A stretch of 64,000 nucleotides of DNA from UMGS1908 sp964432825 (GCA_964432825.1 CAYSOX010000001.1:95004-159003), one strand, 5' to 3'; shown: positions 26,834-34,998, counted from the first letter of the stretch. Notes: generated by a model not told the origin, from the letters alone. Numbers and translations are program-made.

Positions 26834-27697
26834 TTAATATTGACGGCTTTTTGAGTGAAAAAATATGGCAAGTGTTCCGGGTCCGGAGTGGTTTGTAACC
26901 AATGCTGAAAGATTCATTATGTAGGGTGAAATTCCTAATTGTTCTTTTACTAAATTTGCAACTGTTTCGGCGTCGTTATAACAATCGGCGTGAGTAATAA
27001 AAATCGTGTCAGACTCTCCCGAAAGATTTTCTTTAGTTTTTTCAACCAAAGTGTAAAGTGCCTTTTTTCTTGAAATAACTTTTTGTGCGGGAACAATTAT
27101 TCCATCTTCACTTAAACGCAAAACGGGTTTGATTTTTAGTATGGTACCTAGAATTGCGCTTGTAAATGAAATCCGTCCGCCCCTATGCAAATATTTTAAA
27201 TCGTCAACAGTAAAAATATGGGCTATGTTTAAGCGGTTCTTTATCGCAAAGTCTTCGGCTTGCTCAATAGTTAAGTTTTTAGAAATTATTTCATCGGCGG
27301 TTAGTTTTATTAGAAGTCCAACACCGCCTGATTGACAAAGTGTGTCTATAACTACAATTTTGTTTTTATGGGATTTGTTTAATTTTTCGGCTACGGCTTT
27401 AAAATTGTTGTAAGTATTACTCATGGTACTACTAAAACTAAAATGTAAAATATCTTTTCCTTCTTTTAAAAGATTTTCTAAATATTCGTTTGCGTCATAT
27501 TCGTTAATTTGTGCTGTTTTTGTGGTGGCACCTTCTTTCATAAATTTACAAACTTGTTCGGTAGAAAAATTGGGGTCATCTGAACGGAACTCCTGTTCGT
27601 TGATATAAAAAACCATTGGTGCAACTCTAAGGTCATATTTTCTAATCAATTCGTTTGGCATATCACAGGCGCACTCGCAACTTAAAATATAATTCAT
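26834..27697 (-). CDS. DegV family fatty-acid-binding protein
   Basis: A 287-residue DegV protein. 'CECACDMPNELIRKYDLRV' at the N-terminus, 'TKTAQIN' (the T-x-Q fatty-acid site), 'HFSFSSTMSNTYNN' (Ser-rich carboxylate site) and 'DDLKYLHRGGRIS' are family landmarks. DegV/FakB proteins hold fatty acids for phosphorylation by the FakA kinase; no FakA-type gene is in the window. RBS AAGGAG before ATG 27697. Confidence 0.93.
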   Translation of the reverse strand: MNYILSCECACDMPNELIRKYDLRVAPMVFYINEQEFRSDDPNFSTEQVCKFMKEGATTKTAQINEYDANEYLENLLKEGKDILHFSFSSTMSNTYNNFKAVAEKLNKSHKNKIVVIDTLCQSGGVGLLIKLTADEIISKNLTIEQAEDFAIKNRLNIAHIFTVDDLKYLHRGGRISFTSAILGTILKIKPVLRLSEDGIIVPAQKVISRKKALYTLVEKTKENLSGESDTIFITHADCYNDAETVANLVKEQLGISPYIMNLSALVTNHSGPGTLAIFFHSKSRQY

Positions 27698-27856
27698 AAA
27701 ATTCTCCTTGTAAAATATTTACACTATAATTGTATTCGCTGTATATCGGTTTTACAATCTATTAAAAAGTTTTTAAGTCTATTAGTGAAAATCAAAAAAT
27801 AGAGTTTTTAAAATTTTACTCTATCTTGAGTGGAGTGAAAAATAGTGATAAAATAC

Positions 27857-27885
27857 TTGAAAATTTCACATTGAATTTGTATAAT
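27857..27885 (+). promoter_or_regulatory. Promoter abutting the start codon of the HTH-membrane gene
   Basis: TTGAAA (27857-27862), 17-bp spacer, TATAAT (27880-27885). ATG begins 27892, the expected transcription start; no ribosome site in between, so the mRNA appears leaderless. Confidence 0.6.
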
Positions 27886-27891
27886 AAAATT

Positions 27892-28533
27892 ATGGAAAAT
27901 TTAGAAGAACTAAAACAAGTTATAGCCAAAAATTTGATAAGTTTTAGAACAAGTGCGGGAATAACTCAATCGGAACTTGCTGAGAAAATCAATTATTCAG
28001 ATAAATCGGTTTCAAAGTGGGAAAGAGGGCTGGGGGTTCCTGATATTTTTGTTTTGCATACACTTGCAAATTTGTATGGCGTAAAAGTTGATGATTTTTT
28101 GGTTGAAAATGAAAAGTCGGCAAAGGTTGTAATTCAAGATAATAAAAATAAAAAATGCAGTAGACTATTAATTACATTGTTGGCGTCTGGGCTTGTGTGG
28201 TTGGTTGCAACTTTAGTGTTTGTGGTTTTGCTTTGGATTGGAATAGAGCGGGCGTGGGTAACATTTATTGTTGCAATTCCAATATGCTTTATTGTGTTGA
28301 TTGTATTTTCAGTACTATGGGGTAAAATTTGGGAAACGGCACTATTTGTAAGTGTGCTTGTTTGGACAATTGCACTTTCGGGGTGTGTGCTGTTTTATTG
28401 GACGACTGCAGAATTATTGTTCTTATTATGCATACCGCTTCAAGTTTTAATAATATTATGGTATATTTTGGTTTATGTTCTAAAAAAGAAAAAACAGAAA
28501 ATATCTATAGATGTAGATGGTGTAAAGAAGTGA
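27892..28533 (+). CDS. XRE-family HTH protein with C-terminal membrane domain
   Basis: ATG 27892 is preferred over an upstream in-frame TTG (27826) because the family begins just before the HTH and a strong promoter ends seven bases upstream. Residues ~5-65 form an XRE HTH ('GITQSELAEKINYSDKSVSK', 'PDIFVLHTLANLYGVKVDDF'). Four to five hydrophobic helices follow from ~residue 95 to 205. Such one-component membrane regulators are common in Firmicutes; the sensed signal and targets are unknown. Confidence 0.85.
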   Translation: MENLEELKQVIAKNLISFRTSAGITQSELAEKINYSDKSVSKWERGLGVPDIFVLHTLANLYGVKVDDFLVENEKSAKVVIQDNKNKKCSRLLITLLASGLVWLVATLVFVVLLWIGIERAWVTFIVAIPICFIVLIVFSVLWGKIWETALFVSVLVWTIALSGCVLFYWTTAELLFLLCIPLQVLIILWYILVYVLKKKKQKISIDVDGVKK

Positions 28534-28576
28534 AAATTCGACACATTTTGATATAAGAAACCTTTACAAAATTTTA

Positions 28577-28614
28577 AAAAAGATTGATAATTTAGTTATC
28601 AATCTTTTGTTTTT
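28577..28614 (+). terminator. Terminator between the HTH gene and minD
   Basis: AAAGATTGATAA-TTTA-GTTATCAATCTTT perfect 12-13-bp stem followed by TGTTTTT. The end of its T tract touches the minD ribosome site (TTAGGAGAG), so it could also act as an attenuator for minD. Confidence 0.8.
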
Positions 28615-28624
28615 AGGAGAGTAA

Positions 28625-29410
28625 ATGGGAAAGGTTATTGTAGTAACTTCGGGAAAGGGTGGTGTAGGGAAAACCACAATTGTAGCAAATCTTGGAATTA
28701 TGCTTGCACTCAATGGACAAAGCGTCTGTTTGGTTGATGCCGATGTGGGGCTTAATAATTTGGATGTGGTAATAGGGGTGGAAAATAGAATAGTATATGA
28801 TTTAGTTGATGTGATTGAGGGGCGGTGTAGACCCATGCAGTCATTGATAGAAAGCCCATACCTTTCCTCGCTGTTTGTTATGCCGTGTTGTAAAATTTAT
28901 CAAAATAAGCGAATAAGTCACGAAAAATTTGCAGATATAATTAATGAAATAAAAAATGAGTTTGATTACATTTTAATAGACTCTCCGGCTGGGATTGGTT
29001 CGGGCTTTTTTATGTCAATCAAACCATGTGATAGTGCTATAATAGTTGCAACCCCGCATATTGCTTCTATTAGAGATGCCGATAAAGTTGAGTTGTTATT
29101 AAAATCAAACCAAATAAGTGATATAAAACTAGTTGTTAATCGTATTGACCGAGCAAGAGTTTTAAAAGGTGAAATGATGGATGCTGTGTCAATTGAAAAA
29201 CTTTTAAATCTTGAAAGTATTGGAATTATTCCAGAAAGCGACGAACTAAATATGTATAATTCTTTTTTAACAAAAGGTGGCGAATTTTTGGATGAAGGTA
29301 TTAAATACGCATTTGGTGTTTTATGTAAAAATATTTTAACGGGCAATAATGAAAAATATAACTATTTAGCAAAAAGAAGTTGGCTTATGAGTTTATTTAA
29401 GAGGTGTTAA
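28625..29410 (+). CDS. minD: Septum-site determining protein MinD
   Basis: A 261-residue ParA/MinD ATPase. Deviant Walker A 'SGKGGVGKTTIVANLG' (residues ~9-24), 'VDADVGLNNLDVVIGVENR' and Walker B 'YILIDSPAGIGSGF' are intact. The C-terminus 'KRSWLMSLFKRC' is an amphipathic helix like the membrane-targeting sequence of MinD. MinD positions the division septum with MinC and MinE; minE follows one base after the stop. No minC is seen in the window. Confidence 0.95.
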   Translation: MGKVIVVTSGKGGVGKTTIVANLGIMLALNGQSVCLVDADVGLNNLDVVIGVENRIVYDLVDVIEGRCRPMQSLIESPYLSSLFVMPCCKIYQNKRISHEKFADIINEIKNEFDYILIDSPAGIGSGFFMSIKPCDSAIIVATPHIASIRDADKVELLLKSNQISDIKLVVNRIDRARVLKGEMMDAVSIEKLLNLESIGIIPESDELNMYNSFLTKGGEFLDEGIKYAFGVLCKNILTGNNEKYNYLAKRSWLMSLFKRC

Positions 29411-29411
29411 T

Positions 29412-29648
29412 ATGTATTCTGATATAGAATTTGAACGAATAAAAAAGATAATCGAACGCGATAAGTATTCTTCACCGCAATATATTAGTGGGGCAATTAA
29501 GTCGGAAATTAGTGATGTTTTGGTGAATTATATGGATGTTGGTGGTGTAGATTTTCGAGTAAAACCCCAAACCACGGGAGGATATACTCTTGCAATTGTA
29601 GTGAATGTAAATTCTTTTTACTCCATAAAATCTTCGATGATTGAATAA
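29412..29648 (+). CDS. minE: Cell division topological specificity factor MinE
   Basis: A 78-residue protein. 'FERIKKIIERDKYSSPQYIS' followed by 'IKSEISDVLVNYMDVGGVDF' and 'YTLAIVVNV' follows the MinE pattern (MinD-binding segment, helix with conserved Lys/Ile and Tyr, then beta strands). Position directly behind minD supports it. It lacks the longer N-terminal membrane-targeting stretch of E. coli MinE. RBS is weak, suggesting coupling to minD. Confidence 0.8.
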   Translation: MYSDIEFERIKKIIERDKYSSPQYISGAIKSEISDVLVNYMDVGGVDFRVKPQTTGGYTLAIVVNVNSFYSIKSSMIE

Positions 29649-29849
29649 AAGAAAAATTTAAGATGTTAATCAGGGAAATTTTACTAAAATTGCTATGTTA
29701 AAAATTTGAAAAACTTAAAACTTTCAATTTTAATAAAAATTGCCTTGTAGAAACAATAATTAACCCAAAAACTTAAGCAAAAAGTTAAGTGCAATCGTAG
29801 ATTACATCCAATTTGGTATATAATAAAGAAAAATATTATATATATTAAT

Positions 29850-30326
29850 ATGAGCGGTTATAAAAAGTGGTCGTTAATTTCGGTGAGTTTATTGTTTTTT
29901 AGTAGTGCTGTTTTGCATACGGCTAATTTTACAATGTTTGAAGATATATCTTCGGTTAGTTATTCAAGTCAGCAAATTGTAGAGGTTTCGGCAAGTTTTT
30001 TAGGGATAAACTATCCGTGTGAAATTAAGTCTTATTATGAAGACGAAAATGGATATATAATATTAAAAACTAATCCACAAACATTTGTTGTTGCACCAGT
30101 TTCTATTGAGTGCGATTATTGTTTTCGTGATAATATGCGAGGGATTCACTTTAAAAAGTTTGGTTTTGATTGTTACTTTTATGGTTTTGAAAATCTTGCA
30201 ATTAAAAACGGTGCAAATTGTAAAACAGGTGATATTCTTGGAAGTTTAAGTGGCGACAAACTTTTTGTTCGTGTTTATAAAAATGAAAATAGGGTCAGTT
30301 TGAAAACTATATCTGGGTTGTTTTGA
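29850..30326 (+). CDS. SpoIVFA-like degenerate M23 (LytM) membrane protein
   Basis: A 158-residue protein with one N-terminal TM helix (residues ~8-27) and an extracytoplasmic domain. 'FYGFENLAIKNGANCKTGDI' then 'LGSLSG' mimics the M23 core YxHLxxxxVxxGxxVxxGxxIG, but the His/Asp zinc ligands are absent. It lies just before an M50 protease, as spoIVFA lies before spoIVFB in Bacillus, where SpoIVFA tethers and regulates the protease. The stop overlaps the next ATG (TGATG). No clear Shine-Dalgarno precedes ATG 29850; a TATAAT is at 29819. Confidence 0.65.
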   Translation: MSGYKKWSLISVSLLFFSSAVLHTANFTMFEDISSVSYSSQQIVEVSASFLGINYPCEIKSYYEDENGYIILKTNPQTFVVAPVSIECDYCFRDNMRGIHFKKFGFDCYFYGFENLAIKNGANCKTGDILGSLSGDKLFVRVYKNENRVSLKTISGLF

Positions 30327-31210
30327 TGGGAAAATTGCAGTCTATTAAAATGAGAATACAAAACGCACCAGTTATCATTCACCCGTTGTTTATAATTTTT
30401 GGATGTTATTGTTATCTGTGTGGCAATTTAAGTGTTTTTGTTTGTTATACATTGTCGGCGGTTATTCATGAGTTTGGACATTTTATTGTGGCAAAAAGAT
30501 TGGGTTATAAACTATTGCAAATAAGGTTAATGCCCTATGGTGCCGACCTTTGTGGAAATTTGGATGAATTCTTATATAAAGATGAAATAAAAATTGCACT
30601 TGCCGGTCCTATAACCAGTGTTATACTTTCGGACTTTTTGGTGATGGTTTGGTGGATTTTTCCTAGTCTATACAATTTTACTATTGAAATGTGTGTTGCA
30701 AGCATTGTTTGTGGTGTGTTTAATATTTTGCCAATTTATCCACTGGATGGCGGGCGTGTTTTAGTTGCGGTATTAAATGCTAAAATGCCGAGAGAAAAGG
30801 CTCTTTTATATGCAAAAATTAGCACTAGGATATTTGCAATAGTTTTGTTTTTTATGTTTATTATGAGTTTTTGGTATGGCTTTAATCTTTCATTTGCATT
30901 TGTTTCAATAATGCTTTTAGATGCATCGTTTAGCAAATCGGATAGGAGTTGTTACTTTTTGGTGACAAATTTTAAATCCAAATTATTAAACAAAAACAAG
31001 ATAATTGAAGTTTCGGAGGTCTTGGTAAATTCTAATGCTTTAATTTATTCGATTGTAAGGAAATTATCCACGCAAAAGTATTATAAATTTTTGGTGGTAG
31101 ATGAAAATATGAGGGTAATATTTTCTTTTGGAGAGGATAGGTTGGCGTCTTTAGAAATAGACGAATATAAAAGTTCGGTGTATGAAATGAAAGGGAAATT
31201 AAAAGGTTAA
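30326..31210 (+). CDS. SpoIVFB-like site-2 membrane metalloprotease (M50)
   Basis: A 294-residue polytopic protease; ATG 30326 shares its A with the upstream stop. Zinc motif 'AVIHEFGHFIVAKRLGY' (HExxH, residues ~44-60) and the second motif 'NILPIYPLDGGRVLVAVL' (NPxDG-like, ~132-149) lie in membrane helices. A C-terminal CBS-like segment follows. SpoIVFB processes pro-sigma-K in sporulating Bacillus; the synteny with minD and rplU is the same here. Whether this organism sporulates cannot be told from the window. Confidence 0.85.
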   Translation: MGKLQSIKMRIQNAPVIIHPLFIIFGCYCYLCGNLSVFVCYTLSAVIHEFGHFIVAKRLGYKLLQIRLMPYGADLCGNLDEFLYKDEIKIALAGPITSVILSDFLVMVWWIFPSLYNFTIEMCVASIVCGVFNILPIYPLDGGRVLVAVLNAKMPREKALLYAKISTRIFAIVLFFMFIMSFWYGFNLSFAFVSIMLLDASFSKSDRSCYFLVTNFKSKLLNKNKIIEVSEVLVNSNALIYSIVRKLSTQKYYKFLVVDENMRVIFSFGEDRLASLEIDEYKSSVYEMKGKLKG

Positions 31211-31446
31211 AATTAATTTAGAACTAAGCGAAAAGTAATTTTACAAAGTTTTTCAAGTTGAAAAATCGTGATTAGATTTTATTAATAATTATAGTTTGTT
31301 AAAAGATTTAAAATGCTTTAAATTTTATTAAAGATATAATTACACGGTAAATTTTTTCGAATCAATCTTTAGTATGCATAAAAAATAAGGAAGGTTATCG
31401 TTTGTTATATTTATATAATAAAATTTAAATATTTGTCTTTTTGCCG
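31211..31446. other. Geneless spacer before the rplU promoter
   Basis: A/T-rich, no ORF or RNA recognised between the M50 protease gene and the rplU promoter. Confidence 0.4.
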
Positions 31447-31475
31447 TTGACAAAATCATTCGCTTGTGTTAAAAT
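31447..31475 (+). promoter_or_regulatory. Promoter of the rplU operon
   Basis: TTGACA (31447-31452), 17-bp spacer, TAAAAT (31470-31475). Confidence 0.7.
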
Positions 31476-31481
31476 ACTTGT

Positions 31482-31557
31482 CGAGCCACTCGGAAAGGGT
31501 TGAAAACAGGCAATTGTTACCCTAACGGTGAGACTGGTAAGAGGAGGAAAATAAGAT
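31482..31557 (+). promoter_or_regulatory. Ribosomal protein L21 leader
   Basis: The ~75-nt structured 5' UTR (CGAGCCACTCG hairpin, then GGGTTGAAAACAGGC...TTACCC) between promoter and rplU fits the L21 leader class of Firmicutes, thought to give autoregulation by L21. Ends with AGAGGAGG, the rplU ribosome site. Assigned by position and shape. Confidence 0.6.
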
Positions 31558-31863
31558 ATGTACGCTATTGTAGAAACTGGTGGAAAGCAACAAAAGGCTG
31601 AAGTAGGTAGATTTTTTAAGACCGAAAAGGTTAATGCTGAAGTAGGTTCTAAGATGGAACTTAAGTGTTTGCTATTTGTAGACGACAAGGGTGCTGTAAA
31701 ATCTGGTAAAGATGCAGAAGCAGTTAAAGTTGTTGCCGAAGTTTTAGAAAATGGTAAAGAAGACAAAGTGCTTGTTTATAAGTATAAGGCTAAGAAGAAC
31801 GAACACAAAAAGCAAGGCCATCGTCAACCATACTCAAAACTAAAGATTGTTTCAATTGGTTAA
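31558..31863 (+). CDS. rplU: 50S ribosomal protein L21
   Basis: A 101-residue L21. 'MYAIVETGGKQQKAEVGRFF' and the C-terminal 'KKNEHKKQGHRQPYSKLKI' are diagnostic. First gene of the rplU-prp-rpmA operon; strong AGAGGAGGAAA ribosome site. Confidence 0.98.
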   Translation: MYAIVETGGKQQKAEVGRFFKTEKVNAEVGSKMELKCLLFVDDKGAVKSGKDAEAVKVVAEVLENGKEDKVLVYKYKAKKNEHKKQGHRQPYSKLKIVSIG

Positions 31864-31867
31864 TAAT

Positions 31868-32203
31868 ATGACGAATGTAACAATTGAAAAAAAAGGAAAT
31901 AGCATTAAGAAAATTGTTTGTGATGGACATACAAACTATGGTGAACATGGAGAAGATATTGTTTGTTCGGCATTATCTAGCATTGTCCAGACTGCACTTA
32001 TGGGAATACTCGTTGTGGCAGGCGTAAATGCAAAAACCAAGAGGGATGAAGATAGAGGTTTTCTATCTATAGAAATTCCCGATGGGTTGGATGAAGATAA
32101 AGAACACGATGTTGATGTTATCACAAAAACAATGTTGCTTGGCATTTCCGATTTAAATGAAGGATTTTCAGATTATATTGAATTGGAGGTAGTGAACTTA
32201 TGA
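31868..32203 (+). CDS. prp: Ribosomal-processing cysteine protease Prp
   Basis: A 111-residue Prp (YsxB) from ATG 31868; the frame reaches upstream to a TTG inside rplU. Catalytic His and Cys lie in 'CDGHTNYGEHGEDIVCSALS' (residues ~19-38). Prp removes the N-terminal extension of L27 before ribosome assembly. The substrate gene follows with an ATGA overlap. Weak ribosome site, so translation is probably coupled to rplU. Confidence 0.93.
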   Translation: MTNVTIEKKGNSIKKIVCDGHTNYGEHGEDIVCSALSSIVQTALMGILVVAGVNAKTKRDEDRGFLSIEIPDGLDEDKEHDVDVITKTMLLGISDLNEGFSDYIELEVVNL

Positions 32204-32472
32204 TGTTTATGAACATACAGTTATTCGCACACAAAAAAGGTGGCGGTTCTACAAAGAACGGTAGAGATAGTAATGCTCAAAGACTTGGTGTTAAAGCCTA
32301 CGATGGCGAAACTGTTTCAGCAGGTAGCATAATTGTTCGTCAAAGAGGAACAAAGGTTCATCCAGGAACTAATGTTGGTATTGGTGATGATGATACATTA
32401 TATGCAAAGAAAACCGGTGTTGTTAAGTTCGAAAGAGTTGGCAAAGACCGTAAAAAAGTAAGTGTTTTATAA
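32200..32472 (+). CDS. rpmA: 50S ribosomal protein L27 with Prp-cleavable N-terminal extension
   Basis: A 90-residue L27. The N-terminus 'MMFMNIQLFAHKKGGGSTKN' carries the Firmicute extension ending in QLF just before AHKKGGG, the Prp cleavage point. Mature L27 reaches the peptidyl-transferase centre with this N-terminus. GGAGGT ribosome site; overlaps the prp stop. Confidence 0.98.
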   Translation: MMFMNIQLFAHKKGGGSTKNGRDSNAQRLGVKAYDGETVSAGSIIVRQRGTKVHPGTNVGIGDDDTLYAKKTGVVKFERVGKDRKKVSVL

Positions 32473-32477
32473 TTTTT

Positions 32478-32508
32478 CAAACTTCCAAGATTTCTTGGAA
32501 GTTTTTTG
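32478..32508 (+). terminator. Terminator of the rplU operon
   Basis: AAACTTCCAAG-ATTT-CTTGGAAGTTTTTTG. Confidence 0.85.
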
Positions 32509-32560
32509 ATTGGTAAAAAGCAGGTTAAAAACTTAAAGCATATTTTTTAAAGGGTGTTTT

Positions 32561-33961
32561 ATGTCAAAAAATAATAAAAAGACAAAAGATAATGAACTAG
32601 GTCGTAAAACAATTAGAGAACTGAGAAAAATTGGACAAAGCGTTGAGTTGATGTCGACTACACTTTTAGAAAAGGTTGATGTTATGGAGGGTATTGTCCA
32701 TAAGTTTTTTTTAGACGACGAGGACGAAACTTTAGATTTTGAAAACAAAAAAAATTATGGATATTTTGCAGACTTTCCAAAAAGTGTAGACAGAAAAAAT
32801 GTTACAGGAAAAATTAATCGGTTAGAAAATATTCATAATAATTTAAAATTTTCAACTAACGAAAATAATGATTATGATTCTGTGGCGGACAAAAAAGTTG
32901 AAAATTATTTTATGGTAAATAATTTTGCCTCAAAAGATAACACCGACCACGAACCCGATTTGTATGAAAAGGGGAATACTTTGTATTCGGCGACGGATGA
33001 CCTTTATAACACAAGCGCTTATGCTGTTTCAAAATTTTCAGCCCCAAAAAAAGAAAGCAGATCTAAAAACACACGGATTTTTGATTTATACAAAGAATTT
33101 AATTCTCGAAACATAAAAGATAATATTTCAGAAATTGGCGAAAATGCAAAAGAAGAGCAAATCATAAAGAGTAAAAAGACGGATGATTCTAACTTCTTAA
33201 AAAGTGAAGCAGGGTGCGAGTTGTTTGGTGATAACAAGATTGTGGGGCAGTTAAAAGATTTTGAAATAGTGTTTCCACACAATCGTTTTAAGGTTTTTGA
33301 CGAAGTGGATTTGTTGACTCCTATTGCGAAAGGGTCAAGAACTTTGGTTTGCGACAAATTAAACTTTGATGAAAGTTTGGCGAAAAGAATTATTGAAAAC
33401 ATAAAAAAAAAGCAAGGAGAAGTGTGTATTTATTCCTTGCAGTGTTTAGCTTTTGATATTAACGATTATGATAGTTTGTCTGACTATTTGGCAGGTTCGT
33501 TTATAATTCCTGAGAGTGCAGAAAAGTACGAAATAGATGAGAGGTTTGAATTTTTTGGAAATTTAATAAAAAAGAATATTGAAGAAAAAAAGGATGTTTT
33601 GATTTATCTGCCAACCGAAAAACCAATATTAAAACACAAATTAAGTCGGGAAATTGTTGGGAGGTTTCATACATTAATTGGGCTTTCGGGACAATACGCC
33701 AATGGTTCTTCGGTTAGTGTTGTTATAAATGTTCAAAGCGAAGAATTGACACCTATGATTCAAGATACAATTTCCAATTTGATTCTTACAACGGCAAAAA
33801 ACAATAAGTACAGAATTGTAAAAAACAGTAGTTACACATCTTTTAAAGATTCATTTTTGACAACAAAAGAACTTTTAAGGTTAGAAAGTGTTGATAGTAA
33901 TTGGGATAATTTATCCGATATTCAAAAAGAAAAAATAATAAATATGCTTATTAGTGAATAA
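32561..33961 (+). CDS. Rho-related protein without Walker A motif (pseudo-ATPase candidate)
   Basis: A 466-residue protein. Residues 1-230 are charged and probably disordered. From ~residue 235 the order of blocks follows the ATPase half of Rho: 'FPHNRFKVFDEVDLLTPIAK' then 'GSRTLVC' (Rho: FPxERL...IDLxAPIGKGQRGLIV); 'FIIPESAEKYEIDERFEFFG' then 'IEEKKDVLIYL' (Rho: TFDEPxEHHIxVAEMVLERAKRLVE..KDVVILLD); 'SYTSFKDSFLTTKELLRLES' (Rho: SGTRREDLLLTxEEL). The P-loop PPKAGKTT is replaced by 'DKLNFDESL' and the Walker B Asp by 'YLPTE'. If homology holds, it cannot bind ATP as Rho does. RNA-binding domain not evident. Confidence 0.6.
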   Translation: MSKNNKKTKDNELGRKTIRELRKIGQSVELMSTTLLEKVDVMEGIVHKFFLDDEDETLDFENKKNYGYFADFPKSVDRKNVTGKINRLENIHNNLKFSTNENNDYDSVADKKVENYFMVNNFASKDNTDHEPDLYEKGNTLYSATDDLYNTSAYAVSKFSAPKKESRSKNTRIFDLYKEFNSRNIKDNISEIGENAKEEQIIKSKKTDDSNFLKSEAGCELFGDNKIVGQLKDFEIVFPHNRFKVFDEVDLLTPIAKGSRTLVCDKLNFDESLAKRIIENIKKKQGEVCIYSLQCLAFDINDYDSLSDYLAGSFIIPESAEKYEIDERFEFFGNLIKKNIEEKKDVLIYLPTEKPILKHKLSREIVGRFHTLIGLSGQYANGSSVSVVINVQSEELTPMIQDTISNLILTTAKNNKYRIVKNSSYTSFKDSFLTTKELLRLESVDSNWDNLSDIQKEKIINMLISE

Positions 33962-34026
33962 AAATTTAAATAGTGAATATAATGAAATAATTAGAGCGGT
34001 CAAGATTGACTGCTCTAAAAAATTAA

Positions 34027-34287
34027 TTATGTAAGAGCATTTTCTAAGACTAGATTGTCAAAGTCTATGCTTTCTACAAAATCTCGTGGTAAAAACTTTA
34101 TATTATTGAAATTTTCATACGATGTGAAATGTGCATTAATTAATACGGGTGTAGGGATATCCAATAGGTGACAAATTTCGCTTATATGTTCAAACAGTTC
34201 ATCCCTAGAATAATTTTCAATAGATTCATAAATTAAGTCTTTTTTTATTTTATGGTCGACCATTATTTTTGCCCAAATTTTAATCAT
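34027..34287 (-). CDS. Small conserved hypothetical protein
   Basis: An 86-residue acidic protein (MIKIWAKIMVDHKIKKDLIY... FDNLVLENALT). ATG 34287 has GAGG eight bases upstream. The 'HISEICHLLDIPTPVLINAH' and 'FLPRDFVESIDFD' segments look like a conserved small Clostridia family I cannot name. No TM or signal. Function unknown. Confidence 0.7.
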   Translation of the reverse strand: MIKIWAKIMVDHKIKKDLIYESIENYSRDELFEHISEICHLLDIPTPVLINAHFTSYENFNNIKFLPRDFVESIDFDNLVLENALT

Positions 34288-34427
34288 TTTTAACCTCGGA
34301 AATAGTTTAATTAAAACAATTTAACTACTAAAAAATGGTTTTACGATAGTTAAATTATTATACAAGTAGTTTATCACAAGAACTGTGTTGATTGCAATAA
34401 AAAAATTGCATTCACGAAAATTTTTGC

Positions 34428-34456
34428 TTGACATATTTAAAAGTTGAATATATAAT
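34428..34456 (+). promoter_or_regulatory. Promoter of greA
   Basis: TTGACA (34428-34433), 17-bp spacer, TATAAT (34451-34456). Confidence 0.75.
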
Positions 34457-34501
34457 AGCAAATCGTAAATTTTGATGAGCCTAACAGGAGGGAATAAATA
34501 A

Positions 34502-34978
34502 ATGGCAGATATTTTTTTAACGAAAGAAGGATATGCAGAAAAAGAAAAATATTTAGATTACCTAAAAACTACCAGACGCCAAGAAGTTGTAGAAAAATTA
34601 AAGGCAGCGCGTGAGTATGGTGATTTAAGTGAAAATGCTGAATATGATTCAGCAAGAGATGAACAAAGAAAACTTGATGCTGAAATAGACAAAATTGAAG
34701 AAACTTTAAGACTTGCTAAAATTGTGGATATGAAAGATGTGGATACAAGTATTGTAGGTGTTGGCACCAAAGTTAAATTATATGATGAAGAATTTGATGA
34801 AGAAGTTGAGTATTCAATAGTCGGTTCGCTTGAGTGTGATCCAAACAAAGGTTTAATAAGCAATGAATCTCCAATGGGAAAGTCGCTAATTGGACGAAAG
34901 AAGGGAGAAATAGTTGATGTTTCGGCACCGGGCGGAGTTATTAAGATGAAAATACTAAAAATTTCGGTAGCAAATTAA
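34502..34978 (+). CDS. greA: Transcription elongation factor GreA
   Basis: A 158-residue GreA, which rescues backtracked RNA polymerase by stimulating transcript cleavage. The N-terminal coiled coil 'LSENAEYDSARDEQRKLDAE' carries the conserved acidic tip (DLSENAEYD), and the C-terminal FKBP-like domain ends 'SPMGKSLIGRKKGEIVDVSA'. Strong AGGAGGG ribosome site, own promoter and terminator. Confidence 0.97.
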   Translation: MADIFLTKEGYAEKEKYLDYLKTTRRQEVVEKLKAAREYGDLSENAEYDSARDEQRKLDAEIDKIEETLRLAKIVDMKDVDTSIVGVGTKVKLYDEEFDEEVEYSIVGSLECDPNKGLISNESPMGKSLIGRKKGEIVDVSAPGGVIKMKILKISVAN

Positions 34979-34998
34979 TCTATTATATTTAAAAATTG

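Noticed and set aside
28966..29346. 126-codon minus-strand ORF within minD
   Set aside because: Antisense to a well-conserved gene.
33019..33402. 127-codon minus-strand ORF in the Rho-like gene
   Set aside because: Mirror of the coding frame in A/T-rich codons; no start signal.
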